The position numbers and the translations under genes were made by a program. Under the pieces are notes generated by a model. The model did no database searches. It was not told where the DNA came from and saw only the letters and a list, made by a program, of their open reading frames with translations. DNA of 64,000 nt from CAZGXI01 sp964529715 (lineage in GTDB: Bacteria > Chloroflexota > Anaerolineae > Aggregatilineales > Ch27), in NCBI GenBank assembly GCA_964529715.1, contig CAZGXI010000002.1, positions 1 to 64,000 on the forward strand, read 5' to 3'. Positions 1 to 8,466 of this stretch are shown piece by piece (position 1 is the stretch's first letter; each line of letters starts with the position of its first letter).

Positions 1-597
1 GGCCTTCGGAGCGTAACGTAGACCGCTGGGTCCTGCGTGCTCCGAGAAGCCGCCGCGTAAACGCGGCGGAGTCGTCACATTTCCCTGGAAACAGGCATCT
101 GCCGGATCGCAGTTCAGCACGTTGGCGGACGAACCCGTGCCCGTACCGGGCGGCTGCGGCAGCGGATTCGGCGTGCTGTAATTATCGTTGTCGCCGTATA
201 AAGTGTCGTGGTTTAGCGCCGGCCCCGGCAGCGACCCGTCGAGCGAATTCAGCGTATCGACGCCGCCGTCCACATTGTCATTCCCTATCCCGCCGTAAGC
301 GTTCCGGTTGCCGCCGTATAGCAGGTCGGGATACCCACCGCCATCGTTGAGCGTATCGCTGCCATCGTCGCCGGTTCCGCCAGCGGTGTTCTCATTGCCG
401 CCGACCAGCATGGCATTGTCATCGCCGCCGGAATCGCTCAGGATGTCGTTGCCGTGAATGATCTCGTCGCAGAGCGATTCCAGGAGCACATCGGCGCTGC
501 CGTCACTGCCTGCCTGGACCACCGCGCCGGATAAGGCCAATCCGCCGAAAAGCAGGAGCATGACCGCAAGCGATCTGACAAAATGCACTTTATTCAT
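1..597 (-). CDS. Secreted Asp/Gly-rich protein, RTX-like, C-terminus cut by window edge
   Basis: The gene begins at the ATG ending at 597 on the minus strand and stays open for 199 codons to the left edge, so its C-terminus is missing. Residues 1-29 form a signal peptide: basic start, hydrophobic run, likely cleavage after VVQA. Residues 45-140 are rich in Gly, Asp and Asn with recurring patterns such as GGNENTAGG, LYGGNRNAYGG and LYGDNDN. These resemble degenerate haemolysin-type calcium-binding nonapeptides but do not hold a strict period. A Cys pair follows (C163, C169). From about residue 176 the composition switches to Pro/Arg, coinciding with inverted repeats in the DNA. An AGGA ribosome site precedes the ATG and a TATAAT lies at 634-639. 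Probably exported and calcium-binding; the exact role is unknown. Confidence 0.6.
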   Translation of the reverse strand, partial: MNKVHFVRSLAVMLLLFGGLALSGAVVQAGSDGSADVLLESLCDEIIHGNDILSDSGGDDNAMLVGGNENTAGGTGDDGSDTLNDGGGYPDLLYGGNRNAYGGIGNDNVDGGVDTLNSLDGSLPGPALNHDTLYGDNDNYSTPNPLPQPPGTGTGSSANVLNCDPADACFQGNVTTPPRLRGGFSEHAGPSGLRYAPKA

Positions 598-766
598 TGA
601 TTATCATCCTTTATACACATAAAAACCTGTTTTATTATACTCTGCTCGCCCCGATGCCGCCAGGAATCGGCCCGCCGCGCGCCCCCTGGCATCCCGACCC
701 AACGCCGGATATGATTGCAAGCATCCGTGTGATTCATCCGCTTTGTACGACCAGGACAAAAAGACG

Positions 767-2371
767 ATGGCCTCCTCCTATTCCCGTTGCAGCGGCATTC
801 TGCTGCACCCCACCTCCCTGCCGGGCCGCTACGGCATCGGCGACCTGGGCGAGTGGGCCTACCGCTTCGTCGATCTGCTGGAAGCCGCCGGGCAAACTGT
901 CTGGCAGGTACTTCCGCTTAACCCGACCGGCTACGCCGACTCGCCGTACCAGTCGCTTTCCACCTTCGCCGGAAACACCAACCTGATCAGCCTGGATGCG
1001 CTGGTCGATGACGGCTGGCTGACGCGCGCCGACCTGGCCGATGCGCCGGACTTTCCGGCGGAGCGCGTCGATTACGGCCCGGTGATCGACTACCACAACC
1101 GGCTGCTGTCCCGCGCTTACGACCGCTTCGAGGCCCAGGCGGACGGCGGGCAGCGGCAGGCGTTCGACCTGTGGCGCGAGCGCAACGCCTACTGGCTGGA
1201 CGATTTCGCCCTGTTTGCCGCGCTCAAGGAATCCCATGCCCTGCGTCCCTGGACAGAGTGGCCCGTCGGCGAAGCCCTGCGCCAGCCGGACGCGCTCCGG
1301 ACCGCCAGGGAGAAGCATGCCCGCCGCGTCGCGGAACACGGCTTCCGCCAGTGGGTGTTTTTCACCCAGTGGCTCAAGCTCAAAGCCTACGCCAATGGCA
1401 AGGGCATCCGCATCGTAGGGGATATTCCCATCTTCGTCGCGCATGACAGCGCCGACGTGTGGGCCAATCCAGACCTGTTTTACCTGGACAGACACGGTAG
1501 TCCCACCGTGATCGCGGGCGTGCCGCCGGACTACTTCAGCCCGACCGGGCAGCGTTGGGGCAACCCGCTCTACCGCTGGGAACGCATGAAGCCAGATTAC
1601 ACCTGGTGGATTCGCCGCGTGCGGGCAGCGATCACGCTGGTGGACATGGTGCGCATCGACCACTTCCGGGGCTTCGACGCCTACTACGAGATTCCCGCCA
1701 GCGAGGCCACCGCCGAAAAAGGTCGCTGGGTGCGCGGCCCAGCTTACGATTTCTTCGACGCACTGGCGCGCGCCATCCGCGACTCGGTAGGGAAGAATCT
1801 GGACGACCTGATCATCGCGGAAGACCTGGGCGTGATCACGCGCTCGGTGATGGACCTGCGCGACAACCTGGGGCTGCCGGGCATGAACGTGTTGCAGTTC
1901 GCGTTCGTCAACGAGGGACGCTTTCTGCCGCACTACCACCGTCAGAATGCCATCGTCTACACCGGCACACACGACAACAACACCATGCTGGGCTGGTGGG
2001 AACACGAATCTAGCGATGCTGAGCGCGACTTCCTACGACGTTATGTAGGCAAGAGCGACATCGCCGAGCCGAACTGGGAGGTCATCCGCCTGGGTATGAT
2101 GTCGGTGGCGCACACGCTGATCATGCCGCTGCAAGACCTGCTTGGTCTAGGGGCGGAAGCGCGCATGAACACCCCCGGCACGTCCTCCGGCAACTGGACC
2201 TGGCGCGTCACACCGGATGGGCTGGACGGCGACTGGCGCGCCCGCCTGGCCGAGATGACCCGCCTCTACGGGCGCTGGCCGAAAGCGCAGGAGGACCAGT
2301 ACCCGGTGATCATGGTGGAGGAAGCGGGGGCGGAAGAGGGCGTCGAGGCGTCGAAGCGACAAAGCGTCTAG
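767..2371 (+). CDS. malQ: 4-alpha-glucanotransferase (amylomaltase, GH77)
   Basis: MalQ moves alpha-1,4-glucan segments between maltodextrins and releases glucose in cytoplasmic maltodextrin/glycogen metabolism. The 534-residue product matches the usual family length. The N-terminal signature SGILLHPTSLPG is present, and the three catalytic carboxylates can be placed: nucleophile D298 in VRIDHFRGF, acid/base E352 in IIAEDLG and D403 in GTHDNNT. The ATG at 767 was chosen because the family signature starts about ten residues later; an in-frame TTG at 743 only adds eight residues. The last dozen residues (EEGVEASKRQSV) are encoded by a dispersed repeat also seen near 8473, so the natural C-terminus may be slightly extended. 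A GH57 branching enzyme at the far end of the window belongs to the same metabolism. Confidence 0.95.
   Translation: MASSYSRCSGILLHPTSLPGRYGIGDLGEWAYRFVDLLEAAGQTVWQVLPLNPTGYADSPYQSLSTFAGNTNLISLDALVDDGWLTRADLADAPDFPAERVDYGPVIDYHNRLLSRAYDRFEAQADGGQRQAFDLWRERNAYWLDDFALFAALKESHALRPWTEWPVGEALRQPDALRTAREKHARRVAEHGFRQWVFFTQWLKLKAYANGKGIRIVGDIPIFVAHDSADVWANPDLFYLDRHGSPTVIAGVPPDYFSPTGQRWGNPLYRWERMKPDYTWWIRRVRAAITLVDMVRIDHFRGFDAYYEIPASEATAEKGRWVRGPAYDFFDALARAIRDSVGKNLDDLIIAEDLGVITRSVMDLRDNLGLPGMNVLQFAFVNEGRFLPHYHRQNAIVYTGTHDNNTMLGWWEHESSDAERDFLRRYVGKSDIAEPNWEVIRLGMMSVAHTLIMPLQDLLGLGAEARMNTPGTSSGNWTWRVTPDGLDGDWRARLAEMTRLYGRWPKAQEDQYPVIMVEEAGAEEGVEASKRQSV
2348..2368 (+). repeat. Copy 1 of a dispersed 21-bp repeat
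   Basis: The 21 bases here, covering the last codons of malQ, match positions 8473-8493 at 19 of 21 sites (core GCGTCGAAGCG followed by CAAAGC). The second copy sits in the leader of the Clp-like gene. Confidence 0.5.
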
Positions 2372-2397
2372 AGCGTGTTATGCACTTTCGCACGTTC

Positions 2398-2419
2398 GCC
2401 AGGGAATGAATTTCCTGGC
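2398..2419. terminator. Hairpin between convergent malQ and GH3 genes
   Basis: GCCAGG at 2398-2403 pairs with CCTGGC at 2414-2419, and the inner GAAT/ATTT can extend the stem with one G-U pair. It lies in the 73-bp gap between two convergent genes, so it could act on both. There is no strong T-run, so termination activity is uncertain. Confidence 0.35.
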
Positions 2420-2444
2420 TGTGGCTTCCCCGCTTCGAGGCTCC

Positions 2445-4172
2445 TCACGGCCTGCGCACACCCGCGCCCGCCGGGATCGCCTCCCCCAGCGACACAGGCA
2501 GCGCGCCGGAGATCGGCTGCGCGCCGAACAGCGCCGCGCACACCGCCGGGATGGTTGGGGGCAGCAGGGTATACGCGGTCAGGTAAGCAGCCACGCACGG
2601 GAAGGACAGCCAGTCATAGGGGGAGCGCAATGCTGCCACGACCGTCGTTTCCGGCGGCAGGGCGTTCACCAGGGCCTGCTGCGCCGGGTTGTCGTCGGCG
2701 TCGCTGGTGAACGCCACCGTCACTTCGGCCCGCGCCGCTGCGCCCACCGCCCAGGCAACCTCCTCCGCCGTCGGCCATTCCGAGACACCCACCAGCCGCA
2801 GATCGGGATCGTAACCCTGGCACGCGAAGGCCAAGCTGGGGTGCGTGGCCGGATAGATCAGCGCCAGCGGGCGGCGCGCATCCAGGGGAACGAAGTTTCC
2901 CCGGTCGTAGACCAGCGTCACCGCGCGGGCCAGCACATCCGCCACCAGGGTCGCATGGGCCGCGTGGTTCACCCGTGCCGCCGCGCCAGAAGGGTCGAGC
3001 GGCGTCCAATCCAGCACGCCGTACTCGGCCTTGAGGGTCAGCACGCGCCGCGCCGACTCCGTGATGCGCGCTGGAGGGATCGCCCCATTCTCAACGGCGG
3101 CGATCACCGCCTCTATCGCCGCGCGCTGCGCTTCTAGCCCGGCGTGCGGCCCCGGTGTAATCAGGTCCGCCCCGGCCTGGATCGCCAGCACCGCCGCCTG
3201 CGCCAGGCTGTAGGTCCGGTCGATGGCGTCCATGTCCAGCGCGTCGGTCATGATCAGCCCACCGAAGCCCATCTCCCGGCGCAGCAGATCGGTCAGGATA
3301 GGGGCAGACAGGCTGGCGGGCGTATCGGGCGTGGGGTCCAGCGCCGGGTAAGATACATGCGCCGCCATGATCGCCCCGACCCCGGCCCGGATCGCACTGC
3401 GGAAAGGGGCCAGTTCCACCGCCTCCAGGCGCGCCCGGTCCAGCGGCACAACAGGCAAACCGAGATGGGAGTCGTCGCCTGTGTCGCCGTGACCGGGAAA
3501 GTGCTTGGCCGTCGCCAGCACACCGCCGGACTGCATTCCCTCGATCAGGGCAGCGATGATCGGCCCGACCACCTGTGGGTCAGAGCCAAACGCGCGCCGG
3601 GCGATCACGGGGTTATCAGGATTCGTTTCCAGGTCGGCGACGGGCGCGAGGTTCATGTTGATGCCAACGGCGCGTAGTTCTTCGGCCACCGCCTGCCCGA
3701 CGGCGTAAGCAACCGCCGGATCGCCCGTTGCTGCGACGGCCATCCCCGCCGGAAAGGTCGTGAAGCCATCTGCTTCGGACAGGCGGCTGACCACCCCGCC
3801 CTCCTGGTCGATGGCGATCCAGAGCGGAACACCATTCGGGACGGACAGGCTGGTTTGTTGCATGGCGTTGGTGAGCGCGGTGATGTCTTCCGGCGGGCCG
3901 GTATTGTCGTCGAACAGGATCATGCCACCAGGAGCATAGGCCAGCACAAAATCCCGCCCTATTTCCGTGAGCACGGGTCCCCACAGGCTGACCATGAACA
4001 ACTGGCCAACCTGCTGGCGCACGGTCATCTGCGCCAGCAGGCGTTCGACGCGCTCCGCCGTGCTCTGGCGCAAGAAACCTGCGACAGCTGGAGAAGGGAA
4101 TATGGAGAAAAACAGCAACGCGCTCGCCCATAACCAGGGCAGGACACGCCCCACTTTGATCTTAGCAGTCAT
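2445..4172 (-). CDS. Secreted glycoside hydrolase family 3 protein, NagZ-like
   Basis: The 575-residue product starts with a signal peptide or anchor (hydrophobic residues 10-31), so it acts outside the membrane, unlike cytosolic E. coli NagZ. Residues 40-360 form the GH3 barrel: KHFPGHGDT at 223-231, the flexible loop with the acid/base pair D234/H236 (GDDSH) typical of beta-N-acetylglucosaminidases, and nucleophile D310 in IMTDALDMD. Residues 370-575 form a second, less conserved C-terminal domain found in the longer extracytoplasmic GH3 enzymes. The likely substrate is GlcNAc-containing muropeptides or chitooligosaccharides; substrate is inferred from the loop only. It is convergent with malQ. 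The ATG at 4172 has only a weak ribosome site. Confidence 0.85.
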   Translation of the reverse strand: MTAKIKVGRVLPWLWASALLFFSIFPSPAVAGFLRQSTAERVERLLAQMTVRQQVGQLFMVSLWGPVLTEIGRDFVLAYAPGGMILFDDNTGPPEDITALTNAMQQTSLSVPNGVPLWIAIDQEGGVVSRLSEADGFTTFPAGMAVAATGDPAVAYAVGQAVAEELRAVGINMNLAPVADLETNPDNPVIARRAFGSDPQVVGPIIAALIEGMQSGGVLATAKHFPGHGDTGDDSHLGLPVVPLDRARLEAVELAPFRSAIRAGVGAIMAAHVSYPALDPTPDTPASLSAPILTDLLRREMGFGGLIMTDALDMDAIDRTYSLAQAAVLAIQAGADLITPGPHAGLEAQRAAIEAVIAAVENGAIPPARITESARRVLTLKAEYGVLDWTPLDPSGAAARVNHAAHATLVADVLARAVTLVYDRGNFVPLDARRPLALIYPATHPSLAFACQGYDPDLRLVGVSEWPTAEEVAWAVGAAARAEVTVAFTSDADDNPAQQALVNALPPETTVVAALRSPYDWLSFPCVAAYLTAYTLLPPTIPAVCAALFGAQPISGALPVSLGEAIPAGAGVRRP

Positions 4173-4215
4173 AGCCCGTTCGCTTTCAGCCAGATAATGC
4201 CGACGAACGCAAACA

Positions 4216-4247
4216 TTGTAGCGGCGGAATGCGTTCCGCCGCTACAA
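4216..4247. terminator. Perfect 14-bp hairpin between the regulator and the GH3 gene
   Basis: Positions 4216-4229 and 4234-4247 are exact inverse complements (arm TTGTAGCGGCGGAA) around a 4-base loop. It lies downstream of the response regulator gene and upstream of the GH3 gene, both on the minus strand. Only a short T-run follows on that strand. It could be a terminator or one copy of a REP-like dispersed palindrome. Confidence 0.5.
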
Positions 4248-4290
4248 GCCCCGTCTTTCGGCCCATCCGCTACAGGCGAACGGTTGACGA

Positions 4291-5148
4291 TCAGTCCTGC
4301 CCGCGCACAGAAGGTTGATCAGAAAGGCGATAACCGATGCCGCGCACATTGACGATCAGGTTGGGGTTCTGACCGGACTGCTTGAGTTTGCGCCGGAGGT
4401 TGGAAATGTGCGGGCGGATGACCTCACGCGCTTCCGGCTCGTCGATGGTATACCCCCGCACTTCGCGCACCAGTTCGTGGCAGGGCACCACACGCCCCCG
4501 GTGCACAGCCAGGTACAGCAGCAGGTCGAACTCGGTCGGCGTCAGGTCGATCTCCTGGCCGCCGACGGAAATCTGATAGCGGCCCGGATAAATCGTCAGC
4601 GGACCCAGGATCATCGTATCCACCGGGGTCGCAATCGGCGCGCCGCCCTCGGCTGCGGCAGTGACCTGACCTGACGGCACGGGCGGAGTCGCCGTCTCGG
4701 TGGCAGTGGAGAGTTCCTGCACATTCGTCTGAATGGCTTCCAACAGGGCACGCCGACGGCGCAGGTTGTGCGCCCGCTCTACGCCGCGCGCTACCCGGTC
4801 ACGGATGTCCTGGCTAGAGCTGGGCTTGATCAGGTAGTCATGCGCACCCAGCCGCAGACTTTCCACAGCGGTATCCAGACTGGGATAGGCAGTCAGCAGA
4901 ATCACGATGACATCGGGAGATTGCTCCTTGATGCGGGCCAGCAATTCGACGCCGCTCAACCCCGGCATCCGAATGTCCGTCAGGACAACTTCGTACTGCT
5001 TGCCGGTCATCATCTGCAGAGCCTCCTCGCCACTGGAGGCCGTATCCACTTCGTAGCCGACGCGCTGCAACGTCTTGGTGATGGAGTAACGGATGGCGCT
5101 TTCGTCATCAACGACCAACACGTGTGCGGTTTCGGGGTTTTTATCCAT
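4291..5148 (-). CDS. OmpR/PhoB-type response regulator
   Basis: A 285-residue two-domain transcription regulator. Residues 9-120 are a receiver with the acidic pair D14/D15, phospho-acceptor D58 (VLTDIRMPG), T86 and K108. Residues 190-278 are an OmpR-type winged helix (DLTPTEFDLLLYLA, then RPHISNLRRKL, with the final YRL hairpin). The linker at 130-180 is Ala/Thr-rich and low in complexity. No histidine kinase is adjacent, so it is an orphan and its partner cannot be named from context. It is transcribed alone on the minus strand between tilS and the GH3 gene, with a strong hairpin after its stop. Confidence 0.9.
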   Translation of the reverse strand: MDKNPETAHVLVVDDESAIRYSITKTLQRVGYEVDTASSGEEALQMMTGKQYEVVLTDIRMPGLSGVELLARIKEQSPDVIVILLTAYPSLDTAVESLRLGAHDYLIKPSSSQDIRDRVARGVERAHNLRRRRALLEAIQTNVQELSTATETATPPVPSGQVTAAAEGGAPIATPVDTMILGPLTIYPGRYQISVGGQEIDLTPTEFDLLLYLAVHRGRVVPCHELVREVRGYTIDEPEAREVIRPHISNLRRKLKQSGQNPNLIVNVRGIGYRLSDQPSVRGQD

Positions 5149-5246
5149 TGCGCTCGTCCACCGTTTTCAAGAATGTCACCAATGTTATCTCAACTTTACT
5201 TGAGACTTCGTATAATAGCAAGTTTTTTCTTCGATTAAATCCACTG

Positions 5247-6731
5247 CTACACTATCGGATCGTATTCCCATGAAGCCAGTAATATCCATCTGGATGTAGG
5301 GTTAACCACAAACGGCTCCGCAACGCGGCCTGCTCTCCACGCCACCCAGCCAATAGCGCCGTTGACGGTCAGCAACGGCAGGGTATCGCGCTCAGCAGCA
5401 GGCACACGGGTGTTGATCAACAGATCGCTCAGCTTTTGGGTGTGGCCGCCCATGCCCTGGGGAGCAAATCGATCTCCCCGGCGGCGCGTCCGCAGCGCCA
5501 GAGAGGCCCCCTCCGGCACAGCCAACACGGCGGTGAGGAAACGCCCATAAAAATCAGCGGGGTTTTCTCCCGGTGCAAGCCAACGGGTGCAAAACACCCA
5601 GTTGGAATCCGCCGGAGAAACCACCCCCGGCACGCTCACCGCCAGTTCTGCCCCGATGGGCAAGCGGGGCAGGTTCGGGACGGGCAGAACGGCGTCTGGG
5701 CGGGCAAGAACCAGTGCGCCGCCCTCTACCCGCAACGTCATCCCGCCGGGTAGAACTGCCGCGCCGCCAGCCTTGCCGGAAGTCGCCACCTGTACGGCCT
5801 GTTCGACGGTAGCAAAACTGACCTCCCGCAGGTCGGGCCTCAACCGCCGGGCAGCCTCACGGATCACGCCGCGCCGGAGCGAAAGAGAGAGCGTGCAAAA
5901 ACGCTCCCGATCCAATCGAAGGCCGCCAGGCGTTTGCTCCAGCAGCAGTGCGTCGAATGCCATTGCCACCGCCGCCTGAAGCTGGGCGTAATCCGCTGCC
6001 AGCAGGCGGGCCATCCGCCCCAGCGCGGCGCGCACGCCCGGATTCAACGCCACGATCTGTGGCAGCAGGTCGTGGCGCACACGGTTGCGTAAGTAGGTTC
6101 GCGCTTCGTTGGTCGCATCCTGACGGGGATACAGATCGTGCGCGGCGCAGTAGGCATCGATGTCGGCACGAGGCACATCCAGCAGAGGACGGGCCAGCAA
6201 CAACCCTTCGACCGGCGGCACGCCGGGCAACAGATGATCGGCGCTGAGCGGCGAAAGCGGCAGCATCCCCCGCAGCCCGGCCAAGCCACTCCCCCGGATG
6301 ACGCGCATCAACACCGTTTCGGCCTGATCGTCGGCGTTGTGCGCGACGGCAATCACTGCCGCGCCTGTATCCTGTGCGACCTGCGCCAGAAAGGTATAAC
6401 GCGCACGGCGAGCTGCATCCTCAATTCCCAGGCCGTGCTCGCGGGCCAGGGCAATAACATCTTGCCGTTCGCGGCGCACCGGCAGCCCCCATGCCTGCGC
6501 GATCTGCTCCACAAAGGCGGCATCTTCCGCCCCGATCTGACCGCGCAGTCCATGATCGAGCGTGGCAACGAACAGGGTGATGGTTAACGTGTCGGCGGCG
6601 CGACACAGCAGATGAAGCAGACACAGCGAGTCCGCGCCGCCGGAGACACCCACCACGACAGGCCGACCGCTTACAGCAGCACGCAGGTCCAGGCGATCCA
6701 GGTCACGCAGAAAGCGATTCAGGAGCGGCAT
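5247..6731 (-). CDS. tilS: tRNA(Ile)-lysidine synthase
   Basis: TilS uses ATP to attach lysine to C34 of the CAU-anticodon tRNA-Ile, changing both its charging identity and its codon reading. The P-loop SGGADS lies at about residues 29-34, followed by the N-type ATP pyrophosphatase domain to about 220 (ALDHGLRG, VAHNADDQAETVLMR). The TilS substrate-binding and C-terminal domains follow (FAPQGMGGHTQKLSDLLIN near the end). The 494-residue length is normal. I chose the ATG ending at 6731, not one 48 bases upstream, because the upstream segment is not conserved-looking and because a TATAAT at 6738-6743 ends six bases before this ATG, which would place the transcription start at the ATG itself. 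Confidence 0.93.
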   Translation of the reverse strand: MPLLNRFLRDLDRLDLRAAVSGRPVVVGVSGGADSLCLLHLLCRAADTLTITLFVATLDHGLRGQIGAEDAAFVEQIAQAWGLPVRRERQDVIALAREHGLGIEDAARRARYTFLAQVAQDTGAAVIAVAHNADDQAETVLMRVIRGSGLAGLRGMLPLSPLSADHLLPGVPPVEGLLLARPLLDVPRADIDAYCAAHDLYPRQDATNEARTYLRNRVRHDLLPQIVALNPGVRAALGRMARLLAADYAQLQAAVAMAFDALLLEQTPGGLRLDRERFCTLSLSLRRGVIREAARRLRPDLREVSFATVEQAVQVATSGKAGGAAVLPGGMTLRVEGGALVLARPDAVLPVPNLPRLPIGAELAVSVPGVVSPADSNWVFCTRWLAPGENPADFYGRFLTAVLAVPEGASLALRTRRRGDRFAPQGMGGHTQKLSDLLINTRVPAAERDTLPLLTVNGAIGWVAWRAGRVAEPFVVNPTSRWILLASWEYDPIV

Positions 6732-6737
6732 GAGGGG

Positions 6738-6766
6738 ATTATACCTCTGACCGACGCCCCGCTTCA
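6738..6766 (-). promoter_or_regulatory. tilS promoter, apparently giving a leaderless mRNA
   Basis: On the minus strand a perfect -10 hexamer TATAAT (6743 to 6738) is followed by six bases and then the tilS ATG. A weak -35 (TGAAGC or ATGAAG) sits 17-18 bases further upstream. With initiation 6-7 bases after the -10, the mRNA would start at or next to the A of ATG, leaving no room for a Shine-Dalgarno site. Confidence 0.6.
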
Positions 6767-6863
6767 TGCCAACCGCCAAGATGCCGAGAGCACCAAGTCA
6801 AGATTTTGCTCTTTTTCTCTTGGCGCTCCCGGCAATCTGACGGTTCGATTTCCGCTTTGCCGC

Positions 6864-8270
6864 TTACACGCTGTCAGCCAGGCCTACGCGCTCTTCAACC
6901 GGCTCAGTGTGGATAGTCACACGGCCCAACGACGGCAATGCGGAACGCAACCGTGTTTCGACCATTTCGGCCAGATGGTGCGCCTCTGCTACCGAGGTCG
7001 CCCCGTCAATCTGGCAGTGCAAGCTGAGCGAATAACTGCCGTCCGGCTCGGCCCGCACGTTGAGATCGTGCCACTGGCTATCGGGGAACAACTGAGTGGC
7101 AATGCGCAACGCCTGCCGCGCCAGGCTGTGTCCCGTTTCGTCATGATCGCAGCAGGTTTTGACGCCGTAAGTCGGTTCGATGTGCGTCACCACATAAGCC
7201 AGTTCAGGGATAGCCTCCATCAGACGCTGCTCAAAGAGCGAAACGACATCGTGCGCCTCGCCGATGGTTTGCTGCGCCAGCACTTCGACATGCATGTCGA
7301 GCACCAGATCGCCATCGACCTGCGCCGCCACAATCTCATGCGCACCCAGCCCCAGCGCGGTGGCCTCGGAACGGGCCAGCAGTGCATAGTCCGGTGGCCG
7401 GTCGCGCGCCGGTTCAAAGTTCACGTCGATGTCGGTCAACCCCTCAAAGCGCGTGCGCAGCCTCGCGCGGATTTCGCCCGCGATAGCCACGCTGTCATCG
7501 ATGGTCGTAGGCGGCGCGACATTGACCGCCAGGTCCAGGTGAACGTCGTCTTCGGAACCCCGGCTGCGCACGCGCGTCACGTCATAGACGCCCGGCACGG
7601 CAACCACCACCTGCCGGACTTCCTGGGGGTTAAGCGGGGCGCGGTCCACCAAAATCGCCGCTGAACGCCCGACGATACGAAAGGCGTTGCGCGCGATAAG
7701 TGCCACCACGAACAGGGCCGCCACCGCGTCGATCCAGCCCAGGCCAAGCGCCACCGTCACCAGGGAAAACAACACGACTATCGAGACCATGATGTCGCTG
7801 CGCTTATCCTCCGAACTGGCGATTAGCACTTCGGAATGCAGCCGCTCACCCGCACGCCGCTGCAAGAAAAACAGCGCCAGGTTAATGCCGAACGCCAACG
7901 CCATCACCACAAAGTTTGCCAGGGTCAGTTCCGGCACAGCGCCCGTCGTCAGGCGCTCGATGCTGCTCTTGACAATCTCGCTGGCCGTGAGCAGCAGAAA
8001 GCCGCCGATCATCATCGCCGCCAACGTTTCATAACGGCGATGGCCGTAGGGATGATCCTCATCGGGAGGATTTCCTGCGATACGGGTGACAATCATAGCA
8101 ATAGTATTGGCAATGGCATCCAGGGATGAGTCCATGCCATCGGCGATCATGACCAGCGAGCCGGTCAGGAAACCGACCACGAATTTCAGGGTCAACATAA
8201 CCACGTTTGCCGCCAGCGAGAGGGAGTAAACGCGGTTCACTTCACGAGAGCGTTGTTGTTGGGCACTCAT
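6864..8270 (-). CDS. Cation diffusion facilitator with three tandem cytoplasmic domains
   Basis: CDF proteins export divalent metals in exchange for protons. Residues 14-210 contain the six-helix membrane domain. The metal site in helix 2 is D47/D51 (DSSLD) and in helix 5 DKRSD, giving DxxxD in both; Mn/Fe-type CDFs use this all-Asp site whereas Zn-type ones use His/Asp, so Mn(II) or Fe(II) is the inferred substrate. The 468-residue length exceeds the usual 300 because three dimerisation-type domains follow in series, ending at VNFEP, THIEP and HTEP respectively. The ATG at 8270 is preceded by GGAGG at some distance; an alternative TTG at 8279 sits closer to it. Promoter TTGAAT-N16-TATAAT at 8306-8333. 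Confidence 0.88.
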   Translation of the reverse strand: MSAQQQRSREVNRVYSLSLAANVVMLTLKFVVGFLTGSLVMIADGMDSSLDAIANTIAMIVTRIAGNPPDEDHPYGHRRYETLAAMMIGGFLLLTASEIVKSSIERLTTGAVPELTLANFVVMALAFGINLALFFLQRRAGERLHSEVLIASSEDKRSDIMVSIVVLFSLVTVALGLGWIDAVAALFVVALIARNAFRIVGRSAAILVDRAPLNPQEVRQVVVAVPGVYDVTRVRSRGSEDDVHLDLAVNVAPPTTIDDSVAIAGEIRARLRTRFEGLTDIDVNFEPARDRPPDYALLARSEATALGLGAHEIVAAQVDGDLVLDMHVEVLAQQTIGEAHDVVSLFEQRLMEAIPELAYVVTHIEPTYGVKTCCDHDETGHSLARQALRIATQLFPDSQWHDLNVRAEPDGSYSLSLHCQIDGATSVAEAHHLAEMVETRLRSALPSLGRVTIHTEPVEERVGLADSV

Positions 8271-8305
8271 GCGCCTCAATTACCTCCATAGGGGACCATG
8301 CTATT

Positions 8306-8333
8306 ATTATAGCACGAGTGTTCATTTATTCAA
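8306..8333 (-). promoter_or_regulatory. Promoter of the CDF exporter gene
   Basis: On the minus strand, TTGAAT (8333 to 8328) and a perfect TATAAT (8311 to 8306) are separated by 16 bases. The start codon lies about 35 bases downstream, with a GGAGG in between. Confidence 0.6.
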
Positions 8334-8381
8334 GACAAAGATAATATTGAGGTGATCCTAAATCCTTAAGGGAGGTGCGTC

Positions 8382-8462
8382 GTGTGGGCGTATTCTTCGA
8401 TTGCGCTGCTGCGTGAACTAAGGCCGTTTGTTGCCCCCTGCCCCGTTTCGCGCTACCTTTAG
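8382..8462 (+). CDS. Possible 26-residue peptide gene
   Basis: A GTG at 8382 follows GGGAGG at an ideal six-base spacing and opens a 26-codon frame ending at TAG 8460-8462. The peptide would be short, with a hydrophobic centre and one Cys (core SSIALLRELRPFVAP). It lies in the otherwise empty 318-bp gap between the divergent CDF and Clp genes, so it may be a leader peptide for the Clp gene. Only the ribosome site supports it. Confidence 0.25.
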   Translation: MWAYSSIALLRELRPFVAPCPVSRYL

Positions 8463-8466
8463 ATGT

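Noticed and set aside
734..2005. Long antisense frame opposite malQ
   Set aside because: It mirrors the GC-rich third positions of malQ, has no family features and no promoter; malQ has all catalytic residues.
5204..5218. Plus-strand promoter TTGAGA/TATAAT near 5200
   Set aside because: Spacing between hexamers is far too short and no plus-strand gene follows; tilS lies on the opposite strand.
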